Assembly (NCBI RefSeq): GCF_019733355.1
Contig: NZ_JAIHLQ010000018.1
Span: 1-64,000 of the forward strand
DNA: 64,000 nt
Source: Pseudomonas baetica
Lineage (GTDB): Bacteria > Pseudomonadota > Gammaproteobacteria > Pseudomonadales > Pseudomonadaceae
Direction: 5' to 3'
The notes below the pieces were generated by a model that was not told the origin of the DNA, ran no database searches, and worked only from the letters and a program-made list of their open reading frames with translations. The position numbers and the translations under genes were made by a program. Every line of letters begins with the position of its first letter. The stretch's first letter is position 1. Of this stretch, positions 16,402-25,245 are shown in pieces.

Positions 16402-17813
16402 CGCCTGATAAAAAGGTCAAAATCCTCGCCACCCTCGGGCCTGCTGTCGATGGGATCGAAGACATCCGCGAACTGGTCGAGGCCGGGGTGAATATCTTCC
16501 GCCTGAACTTCAGCCACGGCGACCACGCCGACCACGCCAAGCGCTATCAGTGGATCCGCGAAGTCGAGCGCCAGCTCAACTATCCGCTGGGCATTCTGAT
16601 GGACCTGCAAGGGCCAAAACTGCGTGTCGGCAAATTCGCCGAGGGCAAGGTGCAGTTGCATCGCGGTCAGGCGTTGCGCCTCGACCTGGATGCCGCGCCG
16701 GGCGATGAGCGCCGGGTCAACCTGCCACATCCGGAAATCATCGAGGCGCTGGAAGCCGGCATGGATCTGCTGCTCGACGACGGCAAACTGCGTCTGCGCA
16801 TGGTGACTAAATACGACGATGCGATCGACACCACCGTGCTCAATGGCGGCGAGCTGTCAGACCGCAAAGGCGTGAACGTGCCGCAAGCGGTGCTCGACCT
16901 CAGCCCGTTGACGGCCAAGGATCGCCGCGATTTGAGTTTTGGTCTGGAGTTGGGTGTGGATTGGGTGGCGCTGTCGTTCGTACAGCGCCCGCAAGACATC
17001 CTCGAAGCCCGCGCGCTGATCGGCGACAAAGCCTTCCTGATGGCGAAAATCGAGAAGCCTTCGGCCGTCGAGCAACTGCGCGAAATCGCCGAGTTGAGCG
17101 ATGCGATCATGGTGGCTCGTGGCGACTTGGGCGTGGAAGTCCCTGCCGAGAGCGTGCCGCAGATCCAGAAAAACATCATCAGCACCTGCCGTGAACTCGG
17201 CAAACCGGTGGTGGTGGCAACGCAGATGCTTGAGTCGATGCGCTTCTCTGCGACGCCGACCCGCGCTGAAGTCACCGACGTCGCCAACGCCGTGGCAGAG
17301 GGTGCCGATGCGGTGATGCTGTCGGCGGAAACTGCGTCGGGGGAATACCCGCTGGAAGCCGTGCAGATGATGAGCAAGATCATCCGTCAGGTGGAAAACG
17401 GCCCGGATTATCAGACGCAACTCGACGTCAGCCGCCCCAAGGCTGAGGCGACTGTTTCCGATGCCATCAGTTGCGCGATCCGACGCATCAGCAACGTGCT
17501 GCCGGTGGCCGTGCTGGTCAATTACAGCGAGTCCGGTGCGTCGACGTTGCGTGCGGCGCGGGAACGGCCCAAAGCACCGATCCTCAATCTGACGCCGAAC
17601 CTGCAAACCGCTCGCCGTTTGAGCGTGGCGTGGGGCATTCACTCGGTGGTCAACGATCGTCTGCGTCAGGTCGACGAAGTGTGCTCGACCGCGCTGGAAA
17701 TCGCCCAGGCGCAAGGCATGGCCGAGCGAGGTGACACGCTGTTGATCACTGCCGGCGTGCCATTCGGGCAGCCGGGCTCTACCAACTCGCTGCGCATTGA
17801 GACGTTGATTTAG
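16398..17813 (+). CDS. pykF: Pyruvate kinase
   Basis: Converts phosphoenolpyruvate and ADP to pyruvate and ATP. The 471-residue enzyme shows KVKILATLGPAVD, the RLNFSHG segment, MAKIEKPSAVEQL with the catalytic Lys, MVARGDLGVEVP, and VVATQMLESM followed by PTRAEVTDVANAVAEGADAVMLSAETASGEYP. The C-terminal effector domain is complete. ATGA overlap with ttuD makes it the last gene of the glyoxylate unit; it is one of two pyruvate kinases usual in Pseudomonas. Confidence 0.97.
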   Translation: MTPDKKVKILATLGPAVDGIEDIRELVEAGVNIFRLNFSHGDHADHAKRYQWIREVERQLNYPLGILMDLQGPKLRVGKFAEGKVQLHRGQALRLDLDAAPGDERRVNLPHPEIIEALEAGMDLLLDDGKLRLRMVTKYDDAIDTTVLNGGELSDRKGVNVPQAVLDLSPLTAKDRRDLSFGLELGVDWVALSFVQRPQDILEARALIGDKAFLMAKIEKPSAVEQLREIAELSDAIMVARGDLGVEVPAESVPQIQKNIISTCRELGKPVVVATQMLESMRFSATPTRAEVTDVANAVAEGADAVMLSAETASGEYPLEAVQMMSKIIRQVENGPDYQTQLDVSRPKAEATVSDAISCAIRRISNVLPVAVLVNYSESGASTLRAARERPKAPILNLTPNLQTARRLSVAWGIHSVVNDRLRQVDEVCSTALEIAQAQGMAERGDTLLITAGVPFGQPGSTNSLRIETLI

Positions 17814-17825
17814 CGTCTCTACCGG

Positions 17826-17926
17826 CCTCATCGCCAGCAGGCTGGCTCCCACAGTTGATTTGTGTGCACCACAAACTCAATGACTGAACAAAGATTCAAT
17901 GTGGGAGCCAGCCTGCTGGCGATCAG
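17826..17926. repeat. REP-like inverted pair, third core type
   Basis: CATCGCCAGCAGGCTGGCTC (17828-) and GTGGGAGCCAGCCTGCTGGC (17901-) form an inverted pair after pykF. The core (CCAGCCTGCTGG) differs from types I and II. Confidence 0.85.
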
Positions 17927-17974
17927 TTGGGGTCGCGCTCGACCGACTCGCTCCCTTTGACTTTTAGAACTGCC

Positions 17975-18889
17975 ATGCCTGCCAACTCTTTCAACACCCA
18001 CTGCCCCGACTGGGCCGAGGCTTTGCTCAACGGTTTCAGTCAAATATTCCTCCAGCGTCATCCGCTGTGCGGCCTGCTGTGCCTGCTGGCGATCCTGCTC
18101 ACCGCCCCGGTGCTGTTTGCCGGCGCGCTGCTGGGTGCCATGGCCGGATTGCTCACCGCGCAACGACGCAACTATGCCAAGGCTGATCGCCAGGCCGGGC
18201 TGTTCAGCTACAACGGTGTGTTGCTCGGCCTGCTGCTGAGCCTGTATTTCCCGTGGTCGCCGATACTGCCGCCACTGATTCTCGCCGCCGGCGGGTTGAG
18301 TGCGATGGTTACGCAGCAGTGGCTCAAATATGTGTACCGCCGCCGATCCATGCCGGCCTACACCTCGCCGTTCGTGGGCATAAGTTGGGGGCTGCTTCTT
18401 TTCGCGGCGCCGTCCATGCCGATGCCTTCTGTTGAACTCAATAACGTGAACCTGCTCGCCGCCGAATTCAGAGGGTTGGGCCAGGTGATGTTTCTCGGTC
18501 ATCCGCTGGCCGGTGCCTTGATCGCCATCGGATTGCTGATGGCTGATCGCCGGGCCTTTGCCTGGGCGCTGCTGGCGAGTGCGATTGGCCTCGGTTCGAG
18601 CCTGCTGCACCACGAAACCAATACCGCCCTGCTCGGCCTGGGCAGCTACAACGCCGTACTCGCCGCACTCGCCTTCAGCGCACAACGTCAACAACCGTGG
18701 CTGCCGTTGCTCGGCATCGTCCTCGCGCTGCTGGTGACACCCCTGTTTACCGCCGTCGGTCTGGCCACGCTGACCGCGCCATTCATTCTCGCCTGCTGGC
18801 TGATCCGCGCTGGCATCCAGATGCTCGGCAACGCGACTGTCAACAGCACGCCTTGCGCTCATGGGGAGAATCAACCTAGGCTGCGCTGA
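17975..18889 (+). CDS. Urea transporter (UT family)
   Basis: A 304-residue membrane channel for urea. It shows the internal two-fold repeat of the family: GLFSYNGVLLGLLLSLYF near residue 75 and LLGLGSYNAVLAALAFSAQ near residue 230, each with the LxSYN-type element lining the pore. About ten hydrophobic segments are visible. The ATG at 17975 was chosen because the preceding frame contains REP sequence. In P. aeruginosa a transporter gene occupies the same place after pykF. Urease is not in the window. Confidence 0.85.
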   Translation: MPANSFNTHCPDWAEALLNGFSQIFLQRHPLCGLLCLLAILLTAPVLFAGALLGAMAGLLTAQRRNYAKADRQAGLFSYNGVLLGLLLSLYFPWSPILPPLILAAGGLSAMVTQQWLKYVYRRRSMPAYTSPFVGISWGLLLFAAPSMPMPSVELNNVNLLAAEFRGLGQVMFLGHPLAGALIAIGLLMADRRAFAWALLASAIGLGSSLLHHETNTALLGLGSYNAVLAALAFSAQRQQPWLPLLGIVLALLVTPLFTAVGLATLTAPFILACWLIRAGIQMLGNATVNSTPCAHGENQPRLR

Positions 18890-18910
18890 TCTTCGATTCA
18901 GGCGTTACAC

Positions 18911-19735
18911 ATGGACAGCAGCAAGCGTTGGCGTGATCAGCTTTACGTAGTGATTTTTCAGACCGACACCACGGCTGGGCGGCGTTTCGACGGCATTTTG
19001 CTGTTGATCATCCTCGCCAGCCTGGTGATCGTGATGCTCGACAGCATCGACAGCGTTCACCGCAACTATGCCGATGCACTGGCGTACATCGAGTGGGGCT
19101 TCACCATTATCTTTCTCGGTGAGTACATCCTGCGCCTGTATTGCTCACCGAAGCCGCTGCGCTATGCCTTCAGTTTTTATGGGCTGGTGGACTTGCTGGC
19201 AATCGTGCCCGGCATCCTCGCCCTGTATTACAGCGATGCGCAGTATCTGCTGATCATCCGCATCATCAGGATGCTGCGGATTTTTCGCGTGCTCAAACTC
19301 AGCCCGTACCTCAAGCAAGCCAACTATCTGATGTCGGCGCTGCGCGGCAGCAAGCAGAAGATCGTGGTGTTTCTGGTCAGCGTCTGCACGCTGGTGACGG
19401 TGTTCGGTACGCTGATGTACGTGATCGAAGGCCCGGAACACGGCTTCACCAGCATTCCCAAAGGCATCTATTGGGCAATCGTGACGCTGACCACCGTGGG
19501 CTTCGGCGACATCGTGCCAACAACCCCGCTGGGCCAAGTGATTTCGTCGCTGGTGATGATCACCGGTTACTCGATCATCGCCGTGCCAACCGGGATTTTC
19601 ACCGCCGAATTGGCCAATGCCATGCGCGGCGAACATCTGCAACACGATTGCCCGGTGTGCAAGAAGAACAGCCACGAACCCGACGCAGCTTTCTGCTCGC
19701 GCTGTGGCAATCAGTTGTTCAAGAAACTGGAATAA
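18911..19735 (+). CDS. Voltage-gated-type potassium channel with C-terminal zinc ribbon
   Basis: A 274-residue six-helix ion channel. The S4 voltage-sensor helix has regularly spaced Arg (RIIRMLRIFRVLKL, residues 117-130), and the selectivity filter is TTVGFGD (194-200), the K+ signature. After S6 (VITGYSIIAVPTGIFTAELANAM) comes a short tail with two CxxC pairs (Cys247/Cys250 and Cys262/Cys265), forming a zinc-ribbon-like knot. It follows the urea transporter by 21 bases with no terminator, so the two may be co-transcribed. Physiological role unknown. Confidence 0.88.
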   Translation: MDSSKRWRDQLYVVIFQTDTTAGRRFDGILLLIILASLVIVMLDSIDSVHRNYADALAYIEWGFTIIFLGEYILRLYCSPKPLRYAFSFYGLVDLLAIVPGILALYYSDAQYLLIIRIIRMLRIFRVLKLSPYLKQANYLMSALRGSKQKIVVFLVSVCTLVTVFGTLMYVIEGPEHGFTSIPKGIYWAIVTLTTVGFGDIVPTTPLGQVISSLVMITGYSIIAVPTGIFTAELANAMRGEHLQHDCPVCKKNSHEPDAAFCSRCGNQLFKKLE

Positions 19736-19840
19736 GCAAAGAGCTTTTTAATCTTTAAGCGACTATGCGTGCACCGTTATAGTCGGTGGCAAGTGGCCTC
19801 ACCTTTGGCACAACACCCCCCACAGAACAAGGAATGCGCA

Positions 19841-20836
19841 GTGAAAAAACTCTTTGGCGCCTCACTTCTCGCCGCCGGTCTTGCGTTCGGTAGCGCGGCT
19901 CAAGCCGCACCGACCCTGCTGAACGTTTCCTACGACGTGATGCGCGATTTCTACAAGGACTACAACACTGCGTTCCAGAAACACTGGCAAGCCGAGCACA
20001 ACGAAAACATCACCGTGCAGATGTCCTTCGGCGGTTCGAGCAAGCAAGCGCGCTCGGTGATCGATGGCCTGCCGGCCGACGTCATCACCATGAACATGGC
20101 CACCGACATCAACGCCCTGGCCGATCACGGCAAACTGGTGCCGGAGAACTGGGTCACCCGTCTGCCGAACAACAGCGCGCCGTTCACTTCCGCCACCGTG
20201 TTCATTGTGCGCAAAGGCAACCCGAAAGCCTTGAAAGACTGGCCGGACCTGCTCAAGGAAGGCGTGCAGGTGATCGTGCCAAACCCGAAAACCTCGGGTA
20301 ACGGCCGCTACACCTATCTCTCGGCCTGGGGCTACGTGCTGAAGAACGGCGGTGACGAGAGCAAGGCCAAAGACTTCGTCGGCAAACTGTTCAAGCAAGC
20401 GCCAGTGCTCGATACCGGCGGCCGCGCCGCAACCACCACGTTCATGACCAACCAGATCGGCGACGTGCTGGTGACCTTCGAAAACGAAGCGGAAATGATC
20501 GCCCGCGAGTTTGGTCGTGATCAGTTTGAAGTGATTTACCCAAGCGTCTCCGCCGAAGCCGAGCCACCGGTGTCGGTGGTCGACAAAGTCGTCGACAAGA
20601 AAGGTTCGCGCGCAGCGGCTGATGAGTACCTGAAATACCTGTGGTCGCCGCAAGGTCAGGAGATCGCTGCGGCCAACTACCTGCGTCCGCGTGATCCGGC
20701 GGTGCTGGCCAAATACACCGACCGTTTCCCGAAAGTCGACTTCTTGTCGGTGGAGAAAACCTTTGGTGACTGGCGCACCGTGCAGAAGACCCACTTCAAT
20801 GATGGTGGGGTGTTTGATCAGATCTACAGCCAGTAA
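19841..20836 (+). CDS. Sulfate/thiosulfate ABC transporter periplasmic binding protein
   Basis: A 331-residue binding protein of the Sbp/CysP family. GTG start at 19841 with AAGGA upstream; signal peptide VKKLFGASLLAAGLAFGSAAQA. Family features: LLNVSYDVMRDFYKDYNTAFQKHW, QMSFGGSSKQARSVIDGLPADVITMNMATDI (oxyanion-binding Ser/Gly loop), IVPNPKTSGNGRYTYLSAWG and FENEAEMIAREFG. In Pseudomonas the permease genes cysTWA normally follow; here a terminator and an MFS gene come next, so the permease must lie elsewhere. Sulfur-source control is likely but no site was identified. Confidence 0.93.
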   Translation: MKKLFGASLLAAGLAFGSAAQAAPTLLNVSYDVMRDFYKDYNTAFQKHWQAEHNENITVQMSFGGSSKQARSVIDGLPADVITMNMATDINALADHGKLVPENWVTRLPNNSAPFTSATVFIVRKGNPKALKDWPDLLKEGVQVIVPNPKTSGNGRYTYLSAWGYVLKNGGDESKAKDFVGKLFKQAPVLDTGGRAATTTFMTNQIGDVLVTFENEAEMIAREFGRDQFEVIYPSVSAEAEPPVSVVDKVVDKKGSRAAADEYLKYLWSPQGQEIAAANYLRPRDPAVLAKYTDRFPKVDFLSVEKTFGDWRTVQKTHFNDGGVFDQIYSQ

Positions 20837-20854
20837 TAATTAAGCGGCTCTATG

Positions 20855-20883
20855 AAAAGGCGATCTCAACAGATCGCCTTTTT
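20855..20883 (+). terminator. Rho-independent terminator after the sulfate-binding gene
   Basis: Stem AAAGGCGATCT / AGATCGCCTTT with loop CAAC, followed by T residues, 19 bases after the stop codon. Confidence 0.9.
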
Positions 20884-21146
20884 CGTGAGATTTTGAAATC
20901 ACCACAATTGCCCCTATGACGAACAGTAAAACGCAGTGGTAAACGTAAGCACGCTATCGAAGAAGATGTAAGTGAATGTATCATCGACGCTCAACGGTCG
21001 GACGCAAGGTTCACCGAGGTGATGATCACCTGACTGCAGTCATTCATTCCTCCAAGGAATAACTGATATCAACCTAAGGCTTCTTTTGCCAATACGGTTT
21101 GTCCCATAGCCTCACCGCATTCCCTTTCGCTGGATCGAGAAATCTT

Positions 21147-22334
21147 ATGACCACCGCCACTCACACAATGACCCGAGGCATGGTGCTGCTGTTCGCCTTC
21201 TGCTGCGGCGCCATCGTTGCCAACATCTATTACGCCCAGCCGATCATCGGCCTGATTGCGCCGGACATCGGCCTCTCCGACACCATGGCCAGTTTCATCG
21301 TCTCGCTGACGCAGATCGGCTATGCGCTGGGCCTGTTCTTTCTGGTGCCGCTGGGCGATCTGCTGGAAAACCGTCGGTTGATGATCATCACAACGGTGGT
21401 GGCGATTGCCAGCCTGCTCGGCGCCGCATTTACCGATCAGCCCAACGTGTTTCTGCTGATCTCGCTGCTCGTGGGTTTCAGTTCGGTGTCGGTGCAGATC
21501 CTGATTCCGCTGGCCGCGCATCTGGCGCCGGAAGAGTCCCGTGGCCGAGTGGTCGGCGGGATCATGGGCGGGCTGCTGCTGGGTATCCTGCTGGCGCGGC
21601 CGGTGTCGAGCGTGGTTGCAGACCATTTCGGCTGGCGGGCGATGTTCATGATTGCCGCCGCATTGATGGCGGCGATCAGCGTGGTGCTGGCACTGACCGT
21701 GCCCAAGCGCCAACCGGATCACAGCGCCACTTACGGGCAACTGCTCGGTTCGCTGTGGACGCTGCTGCGCCAACAACCGGTGCTGCGTCAGCGCGCGTTT
21801 TATCAGGGGTGCATGTTTGCCACGTTCAGCCTGTTCTGGACAGCGGTGCCACTTGAGCTGGCGCGCAACCACGGCCTGTCGCAAAGCGAGATCGCGATCT
21901 TCGCCCTGGTTGGCGCCATCGGTGCCATCGCCGCCCCCATCAGCGGACGCCTGGCCGACGCCGGCCACACCCGCATCGCCTCGCTGCTGGCCATGTTGTT
22001 CGCCAGCCTGAGCTTCCTGCCGGCATTCATCCACCCGGCCTACAGCGTGATCGGTTTGGCCGTGACCGGCGTGGTGCTTGATTTCTGCGTACAGATGAAC
22101 ATGGTGCTTGGCCAACGTGCGGTCTACTCGTTGGACGCGAAAAGCCGTGGTCGCCTGAACGCGCTGTACATGACCAGCATCTTCATCGGCGGCGCCTTCG
22201 GCTCGTCGGTCGCCAGCGCGGTGTTCGAGCATGGCGGCTGGTTGTGGATCGTGATTGTTGGCAGTGCGTTTCCATTGTTGGCGTTGTTGCGTTTTTTGGG
22301 TGCATCGCAACGGCGATCGCTGGCGACTGCGTAA
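21147..22334 (+). CDS. MFS transporter (putative exporter)
   Basis: A 395-residue, twelve-helix major facilitator. Visible motifs are the loop 2-3 region FFLVPLGDLLENRRLMI (motif A variant) and ARPVSSVVADHFGWRAMFMIAA (helix 5 motif C region, drug-exporter type). The start MTTATHTMTRGMVLLFAF at 21147 places helix 1 immediately after. Substrate cannot be deduced. It stands alone: a terminator precedes it and a bidirectional hairpin follows. The 263 bases upstream (20884-21146) hold no other recognisable element. Confidence 0.85.
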   Translation: MTTATHTMTRGMVLLFAFCCGAIVANIYYAQPIIGLIAPDIGLSDTMASFIVSLTQIGYALGLFFLVPLGDLLENRRLMIITTVVAIASLLGAAFTDQPNVFLLISLLVGFSSVSVQILIPLAAHLAPEESRGRVVGGIMGGLLLGILLARPVSSVVADHFGWRAMFMIAAALMAAISVVLALTVPKRQPDHSATYGQLLGSLWTLLRQQPVLRQRAFYQGCMFATFSLFWTAVPLELARNHGLSQSEIAIFALVGAIGAIAAPISGRLADAGHTRIASLLAMLFASLSFLPAFIHPAYSVIGLAVTGVVLDFCVQMNMVLGQRAVYSLDAKSRGRLNALYMTSIFIGGAFGSSVASAVFEHGGWLWIVIVGSAFPLLALLRFLGASQRRSLATA

Positions 22335-22340
22335 CACGTA

Positions 22341-22376
22341 AAAAGCATCGCAGACCAACTGGCCCGCGATGCTTTT
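22341..22376. terminator. Bidirectional terminator between MFS gene and hicB
   Basis: Stem AAAAGCATCGC / GCGATGCTTTT between two convergent genes; T-runs exist on both strands. The right arm touches the hicB stop codon. Confidence 0.85.
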
Positions 22377-22780
22377 CAATACCTGACCAGCTTCTCCATC
22401 GCCGCATCCGCCAGAAAGGAGGAGCGGCTTTTGACGTTGTGTTCGCGCACATAGCGGTCGATTCGCTGAATCACATAACCGGGCAGGGTCACGTTGACCT
22501 TCTCGGTCTTGCCCAGGTATGGCGAGATATCCAGCTCCAGCATGCCCCAGCCCATCCCGGCGAACTCCGGATTGTTGCGATGCGCCGCAGCAGAGGTCGG
22601 CATCGGAATCGCCTCTCCGTCCGCCGCAATCTCCTGCAACATGATGTGGGCGATTTCAACGGCTGCATTGTAGGCATCTTCAAAGCTATCCCCTGCCGTC
22701 ACGGCGCCGGGAATATCGGGGATCTGAATACCGATGGCGGTGTTCTCATCGCCCCACTCGATGCAGATTGGATATTGCAT
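22376..22780 (-). CDS. hicB: HicB antitoxin
   Basis: A 134-residue antitoxin. The N-terminal half is the partial RNase-H-like HicB domain (CIEWGDENTAIGIQIPDIPGAVTAGDSFEDAYNAAVEIA), and the C-terminal 45 residues look like a ribbon-helix-helix DNA-binding domain (EKVNVTLPGYVIQRIDRYVREHNVKSRSSFLADAAMEKL). The ATG at 22780 overlaps the hicA stop by one base (TAATG). It should neutralise HicA and repress the operon. Confidence 0.93.
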   Translation of the reverse strand: MQYPICIEWGDENTAIGIQIPDIPGAVTAGDSFEDAYNAAVEIAHIMLQEIAADGEAIPMPTSAAAHRNNPEFAGMGWGMLELDISPYLGKTEKVNVTLPGYVIQRIDRYVREHNVKSRSSFLADAAMEKLVRY

Positions 22781-22992
22781 TATGGATCTCCTTCGAAACT
22801 GGCTGGCGGGTTGTACAACCCGGCACGCCTCCTGATGCTTTTGACCGTCCCCAACGGCAAATCCTTTTTCGGGTGAGGAACGGGAATCGTGTATGGGTTG
22901 TAGCGGTGCCTGAAGAGGTGATGACTGCCGGTAATCCTGTCCAGCGTCCAACCCGCCTCCTCCAGCTCCTTGATCAATAACCTGCTCTGCAC
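22780..22992 (-). CDS. hicA: HicA toxin (mRNA interferase)
   Basis: A 70-residue toxin of the double-stranded-RNA-binding fold: LIKELEEAGWTLDRITGSHHLFRHRY...PVPHPKKDLPLGTVKSIRRRAGL. The catalytic His is in GSHH (His24/25). I favour the GTG at 22992, since AGGAGG lies 6 bases upstream; a TTG one codon earlier would be too close. HicA cleaves mRNA when HicB is lost. The toxin-first order is normal for hicAB. Confidence 0.92.
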   Translation of the reverse strand: MQSRLLIKELEEAGWTLDRITGSHHLFRHRYNPYTIPVPHPKKDLPLGTVKSIRRRAGLYNPPASFEGDP

Positions 22993-23115
22993 CAACCGCC
23001 TCCTTGCCCTGGCCCATTAAAAGTAACCCTAGAGTTATCTTTACTCAAGCACAGAAATCCAAAGAGCGACGTCCGGTTGTTTTACAGAGTGTGATTGATT
23101 GCAGCCACAGACAGC

Positions 23116-23143
23116 AAAACGGCGATCCGAGGATCGCCGTTTT
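23116..23143 (-). terminator. Terminator after the small lipoprotein gene
   Basis: Stem AACGGCGATCC / GGATCGCCGTT with a 2-base loop and T-runs on both sides, 3 bases past the stop of the minus-strand gene at 23146. Confidence 0.85.
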
Positions 23144-23145
23144 CG

Positions 23146-23550
23146 TTACTGCCCGAACTGCTTGCCCAGCCCCGGTGGCACGCCGTGGATGTCGGTGTCT
23201 TCCCATGGACCGTTGGGACTGATCGAGCGACTCCAGCCGTTGTTCCAGCGATAGTAGGTGCGCTGGCGGTAGAACGTGTTGGACTGGTCGTCGAGCACAT
23301 AAACGCCGAGTTTCTGATCCCAATGGCTGTTGCCGCCCGGTGGCGGGGCGAAGCTGGCCGAGGTGCGCGGGACAGGTTTTGCCGGTTTGGCCGGAATACT
23401 TTTGCCCGGTATCGGCGAGGTCGAAGGGGTCGGGCTGGGTTGTGACGGCGGAATCGGCGGCAGGTGGGTGGTCCGTTCCGGTCGTTGCACCGCACATGCA
23501 CTCAAGCCCAGGGCCAATGTGAGAACCGTGATTCGGGCGATGGTGTGCAT
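23146..23550 (-). CDS. Putative Pro-rich lipoprotein
   Basis: A 134-residue protein with signal peptide and lipobox LSAC (Cys19), so probably lipid-anchored. A Pro/Ser/Lys-rich linker (about 30-65) follows, then a compact domain of aromatic residues (HWDQKLGVYVLDDQSNTFYRQRTYYRWNNGWSRSISPNGPWEDTDIHGVPPGL). This kind of domain is found in uncharacterised Pseudomonas proteins. It is downstream of, and in the same direction as, ccmI's upstream neighbours but separated from them by 25 bases after ccmI; it may be the last gene of that transcript. Confidence 0.7.
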   Translation of the reverse strand: MHTIARITVLTLALGLSACAVQRPERTTHLPPIPPSQPSPTPSTSPIPGKSIPAKPAKPVPRTSASFAPPPGGNSHWDQKLGVYVLDDQSNTFYRQRTYYRWNNGWSRSISPNGPWEDTDIHGVPPGLGKQFGQ

Positions 23551-23575
23551 GGCGGTGCTTTCCTGTGTTGCCCGG

Positions 23576-24778
23576 TCACTTGTCCGGGCTGTCGATGGTC
23601 AGTTTTTGTAGCGCAGTGGTGCTGCTGGCCAGAGGGCCGCTGCGGCCAACCCACTCACCGGCGGTCGGCTGACCGGCACGGGAGATGCGCGCAACCAGTT
23701 GGACTTCTGGAAAGTTCGACAGTTTCAACTGCGGCATCATGGCGTCGACATCGCCCAGTTCGACCGTTACCGGCAGATCGGCCACGGTCAGGCGCTTGGC
23801 CGCCAGCGGTGCCGGTGGCCCGGACGTGGCGCGGGCGAAAATGAACACGCTGTCGCCCGGTTGCACCTTGTCTTTGAGTTCATTAGCCACATCGACGCGA
23901 ACCTTAAGCCGTGCGGCGGGCTTGGCAGCCGGTGCCTGGGCGACCTTGCCGCCGCTGGCTTGCAGGCGCTCGGTGGCACGTTCGATCCCGCCTTGCAGCG
24001 CTTCGCGGGATTTGTCGCTCGCTGGCAATTGCGCCAGCAAACGGTTCCAGTAGTCGATGGCCTCCTGATAACGCTCGCCTTCGAACGCGGCGATGCCGAG
24101 CAGACCAAGGCTGGTGACTTCCTTTGGATCGGCCTTCAGCGCTTCATCGGTCAGGGCCTGGATCTTGCTCGACCATTTTTTGCCATCGGCGAAATACTGC
24201 GCCTGCGCCCACTGGCCGAGCAGCTCCGGTTGGCGACCAGCGAGATTGGCGGCACGTTCAAACATCTTCGCCGCGTCCGCCGGACGCTCCTGAGCCATGT
24301 AGGTACGACCCAGGAAATACAGGCCTTCAGCAGAATCCGGTTGTGCCGCAACGGCACGTTCCAGACGCAGGGTCATTTCTTCCATCGACTGCGGTGCCTG
24401 GGCGAATTCGCGGGTCAGTTCGACCTTGTCGGCGGCGCCGAAGTGCAGGTACAGGGCCAAACCCAACACCGGCACCAACACGGCAGCCAGCAGCGGCAAC
24501 GGTTTACCCAATTTCGAGACACGCGGGGCGGTAACGCCTTCGGTGTCGGCGAGCAATTCACGCGCGGCTTCGGCGCGGCCGCTGTCCATTTGCGCGGCAT
24601 CCAGCACACCTTCGGCCTGCTGCGATTGCAACTCGGCGACACGTTCCTGATACAACGCAACGTTGAGGGCAGTACGATCCTCTTCACGCTGGGCGCGGCG
24701 TTCACGCAATACGGGGATCAGCAGAAAACTCAGGGCGACCAGAAGCAACAGCCCTGCGGCAAGCCAGAAATCAATCAT
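23576..24778 (-). CDS. ccmI: Cytochrome c maturation protein CcmI
   Basis: A 400-residue membrane chaperone that holds apocytochrome c for heme ligation. Two N-terminal helices (about 4-22 and 95-113) flank a cytoplasmic loop, and a periplasmic TPR region follows (MTLRLERAVAAQPDSAEGLYFLGRTYMAQERPADAAKMFERAANLAG...). The C-terminal part (LKVRVDVANELKDKVQPGDSVFIFARATSGPPAPLA) is the beta-rich domain of CycH-type proteins. Overlaps ccmH by 4 bases; last ccm gene. Confidence 0.95.
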   Translation of the reverse strand: MIDFWLAAGLLLLVALSFLLIPVLRERRAQREEDRTALNVALYQERVAELQSQQAEGVLDAAQMDSGRAEAARELLADTEGVTAPRVSKLGKPLPLLAAVLVPVLGLALYLHFGAADKVELTREFAQAPQSMEEMTLRLERAVAAQPDSAEGLYFLGRTYMAQERPADAAKMFERAANLAGRQPELLGQWAQAQYFADGKKWSSKIQALTDEALKADPKEVTSLGLLGIAAFEGERYQEAIDYWNRLLAQLPASDKSREALQGGIERATERLQASGGKVAQAPAAKPAARLKVRVDVANELKDKVQPGDSVFIFARATSGPPAPLAAKRLTVADLPVTVELGDVDAMMPQLKLSNFPEVQLVARISRAGQPTAGEWVGRSGPLASSTTALQKLTIDSPDK

Positions 24779-25245
24779 TCTTGGTTTTTATCCAACAGTT
24801 GGTCGAGGCGCTGACGCTCTTCGGTAGACAGCGATTGCGGGGTGTCGGCGCGTTGTGCGCGACGTCGGCGGACGATCACCGCGATCACCACGAAACCACC
24901 GAGCAGCAGGCCAGCCGGGCCGAACCACAGCAGCGCGGTCTTGGCGTTGAGTGCGGGTTTATAGCGGACGAAATCGCCGTAGCGATCCACCATGAAATCG
25001 ATGATCTGCTGGTTGTCCTTGCCCTCGCCGAGCATGCGGAAAATCTCTTTGCGCAGGTCAGCGGCAATCGGTGCATTGGAATCGGCGATGTCCTGGTTCT
25101 GGCATTTGGGGCAGCGCAGTTCCTTGGTAAGCTCGCGGAAACGCTCGCGATCACCTTCCTTGGCGAACTCGTAGGTGTCGATCGCGGCATGGGCCACACC
25201 GACCAGGCTCAAGCCCAACACAATAGCCGCTAAAAAACGCTTCAT
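24775..25245 (-). CDS. ccmH: Cytochrome c maturation protein CcmH
   Basis: A 156-residue thioredox component. Signal peptide (MKRFLAAIVLGLSLVGVAHA), then the reactive LRCPKCQNQDIADSNA motif of CcmH/CycL, and one transmembrane helix near residue 105 (LLWFGPAGLLLGGFVVIAVIV). It reduces the apocytochrome CxxCH thiols together with CcmG. It is the short form, without the extra TPR domain, which is supplied by CcmI. Overlaps both neighbours. Confidence 0.96.
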   Translation of the reverse strand: MKRFLAAIVLGLSLVGVAHAAIDTYEFAKEGDRERFRELTKELRCPKCQNQDIADSNAPIAADLRKEIFRMLGEGKDNQQIIDFMVDRYGDFVRYKPALNAKTALLWFGPAGLLLGGFVVIAVIVRRRRAQRADTPQSLSTEERQRLDQLLDKNQE

